A DNA stretch of 53,178 bases, taken from assembly GCA_027483945.1 (NCBI GenBank), contig JAIXTM010000019.1:1-53178 (forward strand), read 5' to 3'. Position numbers and translations under genes: made by a program. This document shows, in pieces, positions 29,267 through 37,579 of this stretch (within the stretch, counting starts at the first letter, position 1; every line of letters begins with the position of its first letter). Under the pieces are notes generated by a model. That model was not told where the DNA came from. It searched no databases and saw nothing but the letters and a program-made list of their open reading frames with translations. The DNA comes from Hyphomicrobiales bacterium. GTDB lineage: Bacteria > Pseudomonadota > Alphaproteobacteria > Rhizobiales > Beijerinckiaceae.

Positions 29267-31861
29267 TTATTCCCCGATCGCCGTCTTCACGGCCTCGATC
29301 AGCTGCTTGAGGCTGAAGGGCTTCGGCAGGAACGAGAAATCCTCGCCCTCGGGCAGGTTCTTCTTGAACGCGTCCTCGGCATAGCCGGAGACGAAGATGA
29401 TCTTGCAGGCCGGGTTGCGGGCCCTCAGTTCGCGCAGGAGCGAGGGGCCGTCCATTTCCGGCATGACGACGTCGGAGACGACGAGGTCGACGGGCTCGGA
29501 CCGCGCATCGACGATGGCCAGGGCCTCGACGCCCGAGCCTGCCTCCAGCACGGTGTAGCCGCGGGCGGTCAGCGCGCGGGCGCCGAAGGCGCGCACCGCC
29601 TCCTCGTCCTCGACCAGCAGGATGGCGCCGCGCCCCGTATGGTCGGTCGCCTTGGGCTTGGCCTCTTCTTCCTGCACCTGCGGCTCCTCCGCCGCGTCGG
29701 GGATGTGGCGGGGCAGGAAGATGCGGAAGGTCGTACCGCGGCCGACTTCCGAGAGCGGATAGATGAAGCCGCCGGTCTGCTTGACGATGCCGTAGACGGT
29801 GGAGAGGCCAAGGCCTGTCCCCTTCCCCACTTCCTTGGTGGTGAAGAAGGGCTCGAAGATCTTGGTCAGGACGTCTGGCGCGATGCCGGTGCCGGTATCC
29901 TCCACGTCGATGGCGACGTAGTCCGCCGGCGGCAGGCCCTTGAGGTCAAGCGTGCGGCTCTCGGCCTCGGTGACGTTGGCGGTGCGGATCGTGACCTTGC
30001 CGCCGCCCGGCATGGCGTCCCGGGCATTGACGACGAGGTTCACGACGACCTGCTCGAACTGGTTCACGTCCGCCTTGACCGGCCACAGGTCGCGGCCGTG
30101 CTTGAGGTCGAGCTCGATCCGCTCGCCGAGCAGGCGCTTGAGCAGCATCGAGAGGTCTGTGAGCGCATCGCCAAGCTCGACGACCTGAGGGCGCAGCGTC
30201 TGCCGGCGCGAGAAGGCGAGGAGCTGACGCACGAGGCTCGCCGCCCGGTTCGCGTTTTGCTTGATTTGCATGAGATCGTGGAACGAGGGGTCGGTCGGCC
30301 GGTGGTTGGTGAGCAGGAGATCGGAATAGCCGATGATCGCCTGCAGCACGTTGTTGAAGTCGTGGGCGACGCCGCCGGCGAGCTGTCCCACCGCCTGCAT
30401 CTTCTGGGCCTGGGCGAACTGCGCCTCGAGGGCCCGCTGCTCGGTGGTCTCGAGCGCGTAGACGATGGCCGCCTCGCCGTCGGCGTCCGCGTCGTCCTCG
30501 CCGACCGGGCTGAGGTAGAAGCGGGCCGAGCGCTCGCCCTCGCCCGCGACGTTGAGGTCGACCGGCGGGATGTCGTTGCGACCCGCAATGGCATCGTTGA
30601 GCGCGCGCTGCAGCCGCTCCTGGTCTGCCTGCGCGACTACCGAGAAGATGGAGCGTGAATTGCCGCCGGTATCGGGGCCGACGAGCGCGCCGAAGATGCG
30701 CGCGAAGGAGGCGTTGGAGCGCGTGACGCGCCCGGTCCGGCCGACGGCGGCGATGGCGACGGGCGTCGAATTGAAGAAGCGCGCAAAGCGCACCTCGGCC
30801 GCGCGCTGGCCTTCCGCCACGTCCTCGCCGGGCGAGCGGTTGAGGACGAGCGTGCGCGAGGCGCCGGGCTGGGCGTCCTCGCCATAGGCGACGCGGTGGA
30901 AGAGCCGCACCGGCACGGTCTTGCCCGTGCGGTGGCTGAGGTCGAGGTCCAGGACTTCGGTCTTCACGTCGCCCGGCCCGCCATGCACGGCGCGGATCAA
31001 CGCGACCGCGTTGGCGGACGCGATGTCGTGGATCTTCAGCCCGCCGGAACCGACCTGGGCGAGGTCGTGGCCGAGCCAGCCGGCGAGCGTCGCATTCATG
31101 TAGACGATGTCGCCGTCGCGGCTGACGGAGAGGAAGCCCGCCGGCGCGTGGTCGAGATAGTCGATCGCGTGCTGGAGCTCCTGGAAGACGTTCTCCTGGC
31201 GCTCCCGCTCGTGGGTGACGTCTGCCACGCTCCACAGCGTCACCCGGCCGGACGGGCGCTGCACGGGTCGCACGCCGACGCGGTACCAGCCGACGCTGCC
31301 GCGTCCGCCGAGCGCGGGCGCGAGCCGGATCTCCTCGCTCGCGGGTCTGGCCTCCCGCGCCGCCTGGGTCAGGCGGTAGACCGCGTCCGACACGTCCGGC
31401 GCCCCGGAGAACAGACGGTCGACGGGGCGGATGTCGGCCGGTCCGTCTGCCTGCGCGAGCAGCAGGTAGGCCTCGTTGGCGTAGATGACGCGGCCGGTCT
31501 CCTCGACGGCCAGAAGGCCCTCGGTCGCCCCGTCGGCGATGAGCTTGGTGAGGTCGTTGCGCGCCGCCGCGCCAGCAAAGCCGACGATGCCGATGGAGAA
31601 GGCGAAAAGCCCGAAAACGCCGATGACGGAGAGGAGCGCGAGGAGCCCGACAATGAGCGACTGGACGTGCTCGGCGGCGCCGAAGGAGACCACGACCGCG
31701 GCGCCGACGATCACCATCGCGAAGGCGAGCAGCAGGCCGATGCGGCCGGGGCGGTCCGAACGGTCGATGGCGCCGGGCACCGGCGGCTCGGCATGGCTGC
31801 CGAGACCGGCGGCGGGCGACGCCTCGCCTGCGTGACCCTGGCTCGACCCGTTCCGGCTCAA
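29267..31861 (-). CDS. cckA: Cell-cycle hybrid histidine kinase CckA
   Basis: 864 residues. Two adjacent membrane helices (about 41-62 and 68-96), two or three PAS regions (about 105-480), HisKA with phospho-His500 ([11 protein letters not shown]), HATPase ([26 protein letters not shown]) and a C-terminal receiver with Asp797 ([12 protein letters not shown]) and KPFS lysine. This order and the HDFNN box identify CckA, which phosphorylates CtrA through ChpT and controls cell cycle and flagellar genes. The start is TTG at 31861, behind GAGGGCGGG; no ATG lies before the first helix. It is 75 bases downstream of flhB on the same strand with no terminator between, so cotranscription with the flagellar operon is likely. 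Confidence 0.92.
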   Translation of the reverse strand: MSRNGSSQGHAGEASPAAGLGSHAEPPVPGAIDRSDRPGRIGLLLAFAMVIVGAAVVVSFGAAEHVQSLIVGLLALLSVIGVFGLFAFSIGIVGFAGAAARNDLTKLIADGATEGLLAVEETGRVIYANEAYLLLAQADGPADIRPVDRLFSGAPDVSDAVYRLTQAAREARPASEEIRLAPALGGRGSVGWYRVGVRPVQRPSGRVTLWSVADVTHERERQENVFQELQHAIDYLDHAPAGFLSVSRDGDIVYMNATLAGWLGHDLAQVGSGGLKIHDIASANAVALIRAVHGGPGDVKTEVLDLDLSHRTGKTVPVRLFHRVAYGEDAQPGASRTLVLNRSPGEDVAEGQRAAEVRFARFFNSTPVAIAAVGRTGRVTRSNASFARIFGALVGPDTGGNSRSIFSVVAQADQERLQRALNDAIAGRNDIPPVDLNVAGEGERSARFYLSPVGEDDADADGEAAIVYALETTEQRALEAQFAQAQKMQAVGQLAGGVAHDFNNVLQAIIGYSDLLLTNHRPTDPSFHDLMQIKQNANRAASLVRQLLAFSRRQTLRPQVVELGDALTDLSMLLKRLLGERIELDLKHGRDLWPVKADVNQFEQVVVNLVVNARDAMPGGGKVTIRTANVTEAESRTLDLKGLPPADYVAIDVEDTGTGIAPDVLTKIFEPFFTTKEVGKGTGLGLSTVYGIVKQTGGFIYPLSEVGRGTTFRIFLPRHIPDAAEEPQVQEEEAKPKATDHTGRGAILLVEDEEAVRAFGARALTARGYTVLEAGSGVEALAIVDARSEPVDLVVSDVVMPEMDGPSLLRELRARNPACKIIFVSGYAEDAFKKNLPEGEDFSFLPKPFSLKQLIEAVKTAIGE

Positions 31862-31936
31862 CCCGCCCTCGCTCCGCTCGTCCGCAAGAATCGGGCGGAC
31901 TGGACGACCTTGGATATCAGGAATCCTTCCAAAGGG

Positions 31937-33004
31937 TTATGTCGCCCGCGTCCGCAGCCGCAAGACGTAACCGATGATTTCCGCAACGGCCTTGAAGTGT
32001 TCGACAGGAATCTCGTCGTCGATATCCATGGACGCATGCAGCGCGCGGGCGAGCGGCGGGCTCTCGATCACCGGCACGTCGTGCTCCTCGGCCAGCGCGC
32101 GGATGCGCAGGGCGAGCGAATCCAGGCCCTTGGCGACGCAGATCGGCGCCGGCATGCCGCGCTCGTATTTCAGCGCCACGGCATAGTGGGTCGGGTTCAT
32201 GATGACGACGGTGGCTTCCGGCACCGCTTGCATCATCCGCCGCCGCACCCGCGACATCCTGATCTGGCGCAGCTTGGCCTTCACTTCGGGGCTGCCCTCG
32301 GTCTCTTTGTATTCCTCCTTCAGCTCCTGCGCCGTCATCATGTTGCGCTTCATCCAGGTGAGGCGCTGGTAGAGGTAGTCCGCCGCGGCCACGACGAAGA
32401 ACAGGGCCAGCATGCCGCCGAGCATCTTCAGCGACAGCGACTGGACGATGGGCAGAATCTCGGTGACCTCGTTCCGGGCGAGCGCTTCCAGCCGGTCGCG
32501 CTCGCTCCAGAAGATCGCGCCGCCCAGCGCGCCGACGATGGCGAGCTTGACGAGGCCCTTGATGAACTGGGCCAGGGCCTCCTTGCCGAAGATCCGCTTG
32601 AAGCCGGCCAGCGGCGAGATGCGGTCGGTCTTCGGCGCCATCGGCTCGAAGGTCCAGAGCGGCTTGTTCTGGACCAGCGCGCCGCCGAGCGCGGCGAGCA
32701 GCGCGACGACCATCGGGAAGGCGAGCGCCGTCAGCGTGCCGGTGAGCGCGACCTGTCCCGCATCCCGGAAGCCCTGGCCGGAAGCCGGCGCGAGGTCCGC
32801 ATTGGCCAGGAACGAGCGCATCGTCCCGGCGAGCTGGGTCGTCACCGAGGCGGCGCCGATGCCGAGGACCAGCGTCAGGCCGCCCAGAATGAAGAAGGTG
32901 TTGACCTCGATCGAACGAGGGACGTCGCCCTTCTTCGCCGCCTCCTCGAGGCGGCGCTGGGTCGGTTCGTGGCTGCGTTCCTGGCCGTCGTCCTCGCCCG
33001 CCAC
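31937..33004 (-). CDS. flhB: Flagellar export apparatus switch protein FlhB
   Basis: 355-residue inner-membrane component of the flagellar type III export gate. It starts GTG. The cytoplasmic N-terminus (EKTE-like HEPTQRRLEEAAKKGD) leads into four membrane helices, and the autocleavage motif NPTH (Asn270-Pro271) lies in the cytoplasmic domain, used to switch substrate class from rod/hook to filament. One base separates it from the stop of fliR. Last flagellar gene of the flgB-flgC-fliE-fliQ-fliR-flhB run. Confidence 0.97.
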   Translation of the reverse strand: MAGEDDGQERSHEPTQRRLEEAAKKGDVPRSIEVNTFFILGGLTLVLGIGAASVTTQLAGTMRSFLANADLAPASGQGFRDAGQVALTGTLTALAFPMVVALLAALGGALVQNKPLWTFEPMAPKTDRISPLAGFKRIFGKEALAQFIKGLVKLAIVGALGGAIFWSERDRLEALARNEVTEILPIVQSLSLKMLGGMLALFFVVAAADYLYQRLTWMKRNMMTAQELKEEYKETEGSPEVKAKLRQIRMSRVRRRMMQAVPEATVVIMNPTHYAVALKYERGMPAPICVAKGLDSLALRIRALAEEHDVPVIESPPLARALHASMDIDDEIPVEHFKAVAEIIGYVLRLRTRAT

Positions 33005-33005
33005 G

Positions 33006-33773
33006 TCACCGGTCCGTCAGCTGGAGCAGGAAGTCGCGCAGGTCCGCGAGATAGACGTTCATGATGACCGCCAGGGTCGCGACGAGCAGAAAGCCGCCGA
33101 TTAGGATCGTCGCCGGAAGAGCCAGGAAGAAGACCTGCAGCTGCGGCATCAGGCGTGCCAGGACGCCGAGGCCGAGATTGAAGACGAGGCCGAAGGCGAT
33201 GAACGGCGCCGAGATCTGGATGCCGAGCATGAAGGCCCGCGCGATGGCCTTGAGCGCGAACATGGCGGCATCGCCCGCGGTACGCTCCACACCGGGAGGC
33301 ATCAGGCGGTAGCTGTCATGGATCGCCGCGATGGCGAGGTGATGCAGATCGGTCGCGAAGACCATGACGACGCCGAACAGCGTGAGGAAATTGCCGATCG
33401 ACGCGTTCTGTCCCGTGCCGCCGGGATCGACCTGCATCGCGAAGGAGAGGCCGAGCTGCTGGGCGATGACGTTGCCCGCGACATGCAGGCTCGACGTCAC
33501 GAACCGGATCGACAGGCCGAGCAGCAGCCCCACCGCGATCTCGCCGATCATGAAGCCGATCACCGGCCCGCCGAGGAAGGCGGCGTTGGGCGTCGGCAGG
33601 TTGGGCGAGACCAGCGGCGTCAGGATCAGCGTCAGGAGCACCGCGAAGCCGAGGCGGGCCCGGGCGAGGATCGCGCGCTCGCCGATACCCGGCATCAGCA
33701 TGACCATGGTTCCGACCCGCGCGAAGACGAGCACGAACAGGGCCGCCACGTCCGGGATCATGGTCAGGTTCAT
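33006..33773 (-). CDS. fliR: Flagellar export gate protein FliR
   Basis: 255-residue polytopic membrane protein of the FliPQR export gate. About six hydrophobic segments are seen, with IGFMIGEIAVGLLLGLSIRFV and QLGLSFAMQVDPGG typical of FliR. ATG 33773 was chosen; sequence upstream in frame is not hydrophobic and belongs to the fliQ overlap region. It lies between fliQ (65-base gap) and flhB (1-base gap). Confidence 0.96.
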   Translation of the reverse strand: MNLTMIPDVAALFVLVFARVGTMVMLMPGIGERAILARARLGFAVLLTLILTPLVSPNLPTPNAAFLGGPVIGFMIGEIAVGLLLGLSIRFVTSSLHVAGNVIAQQLGLSFAMQVDPGGTGQNASIGNFLTLFGVVMVFATDLHHLAIAAIHDSYRLMPPGVERTAGDAAMFALKAIARAFMLGIQISAPFIAFGLVFNLGLGVLARLMPQLQVFFLALPATILIGGFLLVATLAVIMNVYLADLRDFLLQLTDR

Positions 33774-33838
33774 GGCGCGCAGGATGCCGATGCGCGGTGA
33801 TTCCCGCCACGGCGAACGCGATGGCCGGAACGTGGCGT

Positions 33839-34105
33839 CTAGCCGCCGGCGACGATCCGTTCCGCGACGCGTGCCATGTAGGCCGCGAGCGCGTCGCCCA
33901 TGAAGGGCAGGAGGAACAGCATGGCCGCGAACACGGCGATGATCTTGGGCACGAAGATGAGCGTCTGCTCCTGGATCTGCGTGAGCGCCTGGACGAGCGA
34001 GATCGCGAAGCCCACGGCGAGCGCGATGAGCATGAGCGGCCCGCCGACCTTGAGGAAGGTCGTGATGCCGTCGCGGGCAAAGTCGAGGAGGTCTGCTGCG
34101 TTCAT
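33839..34105 (-). CDS. fliQ: Flagellar export gate protein FliQ
   Basis: 88-residue protein with two membrane helices (LKVGGPLMLIALAVGFAISL and a second near FVPKIIAVFAAMLFLL) and the QIQEQTL linker that is a hallmark of FliQ. It assembles around FliP and FliR in the export gate. Normal family length. It follows fliE by 24 bases. Confidence 0.96.
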   Translation of the reverse strand: MNAADLLDFARDGITTFLKVGGPLMLIALAVGFAISLVQALTQIQEQTLIFVPKIIAVFAAMLFLLPFMGDALAAYMARVAERIVAGG

Positions 34106-34129
34106 GGGGCGTGTCCACTGGCCTGCCGG

Positions 34130-34453
34130 TCAGATCGGCATGCGCATGATGTCCTCGTAGGCCGCGATCACGCGGTCGCGGACGGCGACGAGGGTTTCGA
34201 TGGCGGCCTCGCTCTCGGCGACCGCGGTGACGACGTCGACGATGTCGGCCTTGCCGCCGATCGCGGCCATCGCCTGGGCGTCAGCCTTGGCGCCGGTCTG
34301 CGCCGTCGTCTGCAGGACATTGGCGACGAGGGAGCCGAAATCGGGCTTGGCGACGCCGGCCGCCTTGCCCGCGAGCGAGGCTCCGGGACCCGCGCCGGCA
34401 AAGGCCTGCGAGGCGGCGGCATAGGCCTTGGCGGCTGCAAGCGGATTGGCCAT
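34130..34453 (-). CDS. fliE: Flagellar hook-basal body protein FliE
   Basis: 107-residue junction protein between the MS ring and the proximal rod, exported by the flagellar secretion system without a signal peptide. The C-terminal half (DIVDVVTAVAESEAAIETLVAVRDRVIAAYEDIMRM, split here as DIVDVV, AIETL and RDRVIAAY) matches FliE. Ala-rich N-terminus. It lies between flgC and fliQ in the same operon. Confidence 0.94.
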   Translation of the reverse strand: MANPLAAAKAYAAASQAFAGAGPGASLAGKAAGVAKPDFGSLVANVLQTTAQTGAKADAQAMAAIGGKADIVDVVTAVAESEAAIETLVAVRDRVIAAYEDIMRMPI

Positions 34454-34470
34454 GGCGGATCAGCGCTCCT

Positions 34471-34881
34471 TCAGACGCGCAGCATGTCGAGCGTGCGGCT
34501 GATCATGCGCCGCGTTGCCGTGATGAGGTTGAGGTTGGCCTCGTAAGAGCGCTGGGCCTCGCGCATGTCCATCATCTCCACCAGCGGATCGACGTTGGGC
34601 AGCTTGACGTTGCCCTGCGCGTCCGCGCCCGGATGACCCGGCTCCACCTTGGTCTTGAACGGCGTCGTGTCGCGGCGGACCCGCGCCATGGACACGGTCG
34701 TCGCGTCCAGCTCGCGGTCCAGCCGGTTCTGGAACGAGACGACCTTGCGCCGGTAGGGATCGGCGCCGGGCCGCTGCGCCGTGGAATCGGCGTTGGCGAT
34801 GTTTTCCGAGATGATCCGCATGCGGCCAGCCTGGGCCTTGAGGCCGGAGGCGGCGACGGAAATGCTCTTGATGAGATCCAT
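34471..34881 (-). CDS. flgC: Flagellar proximal rod protein FlgC
   Basis: 136 residues. The conserved N-terminal rod motif (SGLKAQAGRMRIISENIANADS) and the C-terminal helix (DMREAQRSYEANLNLI..TRRMISRTLDMLRV) identify FlgC. DPYRRKVVSF is also typical. It begins 11 bases after flgB and polymerises with FlgB, FlgF and FliE to form the proximal rod. Confidence 0.97.
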   Translation of the reverse strand: MDLIKSISVAASGLKAQAGRMRIISENIANADSTAQRPGADPYRRKVVSFQNRLDRELDATTVSMARVRRDTTPFKTKVEPGHPGADAQGNVKLPNVDPLVEMMDMREAQRSYEANLNLITATRRMISRTLDMLRV

Positions 34882-34892
34882 GAGCGTGTTCC

Positions 34893-35282
34893 TCAGGCGC
34901 GTCGGCCGATGGCCGTCTTCAGGATCTGCATGCTCTTGGTGTAGAGCATGGTCGCCATCTGGTAGTCCGCCTGGTTCTGGGCGACCTTGAGCATCTCCTC
35001 CTCGAGCGTCACAGCGTTGCCGCTGGGCGTCGTCTCGAAGCGGCTGCCGCCGCGGCCGCCGAAGCCGTTGTCGCCGGACGCGACCGCCAGGTGCATCGGA
35101 TTGGTCTGCGTCGGCGCGACGGTACTGCCGGGCGCGGTGTCCGACAGTTCCTTCAGGTCGCGGGGCCGGAAGCCGGGCGTGTCCGCGTTCGCCACGTTCT
35201 CGGACAGCAGCTTCTGCCGCGTCTGGTGCCAGTGCATCTTCGTCTTCATCATCGCGAAGAGCGGGATGTCGCCGATGGCCAT
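34893..35282 (-). CDS. flgB: Flagellar proximal rod protein FlgB
   Basis: 129 residues. It contains RQKLLSENVANADTPGFRPRD, the standard ANADTPGF motif, and the C-terminal QADYQMATMLYTKSMQILKTAIGR helix, both split motifs of rod proteins. ATG at 35282 gives the family length; longer in-frame sequence to 35726 overlaps the control region and fliO and is rejected. First gene of the leftward flagellar operon; the CtrA-type box and palindrome lie 35-75 bases upstream. Confidence 0.95.
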   Translation of the reverse strand: MAIGDIPLFAMMKTKMHWHQTRQKLLSENVANADTPGFRPRDLKELSDTAPGSTVAPTQTNPMHLAVASGDNGFGGRGGSRFETTPSGNAVTLEEEMLKVAQNQADYQMATMLYTKSMQILKTAIGRRA

Positions 35283-35316
35283 GGGCCCGAATCCTTGCCG
35301 CGCGGATTTGCGCGCT

Positions 35317-35331
35317 CGGCAGATTTTGCCG
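35317..35331. promoter_or_regulatory. Palindrome CGGCA-N5-TGCCG (FlbD ftr-like), flgB/fliO region
   Basis: CGGCAGATTTTGCCG is a perfect five-base inverted repeat around GATTT. The same element occurs at 44229-44241 and 48979-48993, always beside a CtrA-type box in a divergent flagellar intergenic region. It resembles the ftr enhancer elements bound by FlbD in Caulobacter (from memory). Confidence 0.6.
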
Positions 35332-35340
35332 CCCTCATGG

Positions 35341-35355
35341 TTAACGAGATGTAAA
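35341..35355. promoter_or_regulatory. CtrA-type box, flgB/fliO region
   Basis: TTAACGAGATGTAAA reads TTAA-N7-TAAA, one mismatch from the CtrA consensus TTAA-N7-TTAA, and is preceded by CATGG so that the minus strand carries the extended half-site TTAACCATG. It lies 59 bases upstream of flgB and 132 upstream of fliO. Confidence 0.65.
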
Positions 35356-35376
35356 TCCGCGGGGACAGGCGGGGCT

Positions 35377-35391
35377 TGGGGCTTTGCTTGC
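35377..35391 (+). promoter_or_regulatory. Possible sigma-54 promoter for fliO
   Basis: TGGGGCTTTGCTTGC keeps the invariant GG and GC with correct 10-base spacing and an exact TTGC -12 element, but two bases of the -24 TGGCAC differ. It is 95 bases before the fliO start. Weaker than the flgF and flgI sites. Confidence 0.35.
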
Positions 35392-35486
35392 GCTCGTATA
35401 GGCCTAGAATGTAACAGGAATGGCCTGCCTGGAGCGGCGCGGGCACCGTATTGGGGCTCCGCGCCGTCGATCGAAGGGATCCCACG

Positions 35487-36695
35487 TTGCAGTCTTTGTT
35501 CGGCGTACAGATGCCTTACTGGGCGACCTACATCATCGCGGCGCTGCTGGTCGGCCTGCTCCTCTTCGTCTTCGGCGCCATCATCCGCCGCATCAATGGC
35601 GGCAGGATGCGCCTCGCGGGCCAGGGCGGCGCCCGTGCCCGCCAGCCCCGGCTTGGCATCGTCGACATCTACGATCTCGACAAGCAGCGCCAGTTGGTCC
35701 TGCTGCGCCGGGACAACGTGGAACACCTGCTCCTCATCGGCGGCCCCAACGACGTGGTGGTCGAGACCAACATCGTCCGCGCCGTCAGCCGCATGCCGGC
35801 GCCCGCTCCGGAGCCTGCCGAGCGCGCCGCGCCGCCGCAGATCGCCCTGCCCGACCTGGAGAACGCCGTCGCCGCGGCCGTCGCCAGCGCGCCGCGCCTG
35901 GAGCCGGCCGCGCAGCCGGAGCCTGTCCGGCCGGAGCCGCCGCGCTTCGAGCCGCCCAGGGCCGATCCTCCGGCGCCGCCGCGCGCGGCACCCGGCCCGA
36001 TCCTGCGCCCCGAACCGCCGGCGCCGCCGAAGACCGAGCCCGCCCCGCGCCCGGTTCAGCCGCCGGTCGCGCCGCCGCCGGCCGCCACACCACCCTTCGC
36101 CCCGCCGCCAGCCGCCAAGTCTGCTCCCGTGCCGCCGGTTCCGCCGCGCGAGCAGAGCGCCGCGCCGCCTTCAGACGATCTGGCGCGCAAGCTCGACGAG
36201 GCGCTGAAACGCCCCTTCGCCGCGGTCAAGCCGTCGGCGGCCGCGGGCACCATGGATCCGGGCATGTCCGCCCCCGCGGAGGCCAAGCCCGTCGAGCCGC
36301 CGAAGCCGCCGGTCGAGATGAAGCCGGCGCCGCGCCCGCCCGAGGCCAAGCCCGCCTTCGAACCGCCGGTCGAGAAACCCGCTTTCGCCGCCGCGCCCAA
36401 GGCCGAGCCTCCGGCGGAGAGCCGCACCGAGCAGAAGGCGGAGGTCCCGGCAGTCCGGGCCGATCCCGACCTGACCGCCAGGCCGCCGATGCCGGACGCG
36501 CCGGCTGCACCCGCTGCGAAGCCGAAGGTCGAGGCGGAGCCGCCGCCGGCCAAGCCCGTCCAGCAGCAGCAGCCGGCGGCGCCCGCCGCGCCGAAGCCGG
36601 CGACCGAAGCCGCCGATCCGTTCTCCGTGGAGGCGATCGAGGCGGAGTTCGCCCGGCTGCTCGGCCGGTCGGGCCCGCCCAAGTCCGAGGGCTGA
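35487..36695 (+). CDS. fliO: Flagellar biosynthetic protein FliO with long Pro/Ala-rich tail
   Basis: 402 residues. A membrane helix at about 10-30 (YIIAALLVGLLLFVFGAII) is followed by a compact FliO domain (RLGIVDIYDLDKQRQLVLLRR then NVEHLLLIGGPNDVVVE, shown as separate pieces). About 300 residues of Pro/Ala/Glu-rich low-complexity sequence follow, ending in a conserved-looking helix DPFSVEAIEAEFARLLGR. FliO helps to assemble FliP into the export gate. The likely start is TTG 35487 behind AAGGGAT; ATG 35511 is an alternative. Typical FliO proteins are about 100-150 residues, so the tail is unusual. Confidence 0.85.
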   Translation: MQSLFGVQMPYWATYIIAALLVGLLLFVFGAIIRRINGGRMRLAGQGGARARQPRLGIVDIYDLDKQRQLVLLRRDNVEHLLLIGGPNDVVVETNIVRAVSRMPAPAPEPAERAAPPQIALPDLENAVAAAVASAPRLEPAAQPEPVRPEPPRFEPPRADPPAPPRAAPGPILRPEPPAPPKTEPAPRPVQPPVAPPPAATPPFAPPPAAKSAPVPPVPPREQSAAPPSDDLARKLDEALKRPFAAVKPSAAAGTMDPGMSAPAEAKPVEPPKPPVEMKPAPRPPEAKPAFEPPVEKPAFAAAPKAEPPAESRTEQKAEVPAVRADPDLTARPPMPDAPAAPAAKPKVEAEPPPAKPVQQQQPAAPAAPKPATEAADPFSVEAIEAEFARLLGRSGPPKSEG

Positions 36696-36823
36696 CCGGA
36701 GCGCCCGGCCGATCCACCGCTCGTTTGCCCGTCGCCCTTGTCTTCGGCCGGTGGCCCATTAACGCTCGCGCATCGGACCCTTGAATTGAGTCGGCCTTGG
36801 CGCGAGCGGACCTTTTTCCGGCT

Positions 36824-37576
36824 ATGGCGGCCGCGCGGCGGCGGCGGATCGCCTCCCTTGCCGCGCTGGCGCTGATCGGGATCGGCCTGTCCGCGGTGCC
36901 GGCCGGCGCGCAGACGCTCTCGCTGGATCTCGGCCAGGGGCAGAGCGTCACCCAGCGCGCCATCCAGCTCATTGCGCTGATCACGGTCCTGTCGCTGGCG
37001 CCTTCGCTGCTCGTGATGGTGACGTCCTTCACGCGGATCGTCGTCGTCCTGTCCCTGCTGCGCTCGGCGCTCGGTACGCAGACCTCGCCGCCCAACAACG
37101 TCATCATCGGGCTCGCGCTGTTCCTGACCGTCTTCGTCATGATGCCGGTCTTCAAGCAGGCCTACGACGACGGCATTGCTCCGCTCGCCGCGGGCCAGAT
37201 CGAGCCGGCCCAGGCCTTCGAGCGCGGGGCCGCGCCGTTCCGGACCTTCATGCTGCGCCACGTGCGCGAGAAGGACCTGGCGCTTTTCCTGGACATGTCG
37301 CGGGAACCGCCTCCGGCGACCGTTGCCGAGACAAGCCTCACCGTGCTGGTCCCCGCCTTCGTGATCTCGGAGCTGAGGCGCGCGTTCGAGATCGGGTTCC
37401 TCCTGTTCATCCCGTTCCTCATCATCGACCTCGTCGTCGCGTCGATCCTGATGTCGGTCGGCATGATGATGCTGCCGCCGGTCGTCGTGGCGCTGCCGTT
37501 CAAGCTGATCTTCTTCGTGCTGGTGGACGGATGGGGCCTCGTTGCCGGCTCGCTGGTGCGAAGCTACGGCACCTGA
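36824..37576 (+). CDS. fliP: Flagellar export gate protein FliP
   Basis: About 250 residues. A cleavable signal peptide (residues 1 to about 27, ending PAGAQ) is followed by four membrane helices. SLLVMVTSFTRIVVVLSLLR and the FEIGFLLFIPFLIIDLVV stretch, with GMMMLPP, are hallmarks. FliP forms the core pentamer of the export gate. ATG 36824 is preferred, but TTG at 36797 would add nine residues and cannot be excluded because neither has a good ribosome-binding site. It ends three bases from the convergent 1172-residue protein gene. Confidence 0.95.
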   Translation: MAAARRRRIASLAALALIGIGLSAVPAGAQTLSLDLGQGQSVTQRAIQLIALITVLSLAPSLLVMVTSFTRIVVVLSLLRSALGTQTSPPNNVIIGLALFLTVFVMMPVFKQAYDDGIAPLAAGQIEPAQAFERGAAPFRTFMLRHVREKDLALFLDMSREPPPATVAETSLTVLVPAFVISELRRAFEIGFLLFIPFLIIDLVVASILMSVGMMMLPPVVVALPFKLIFFVLVDGWGLVAGSLVRSYGT

Positions 37577-37579
37577 CGC

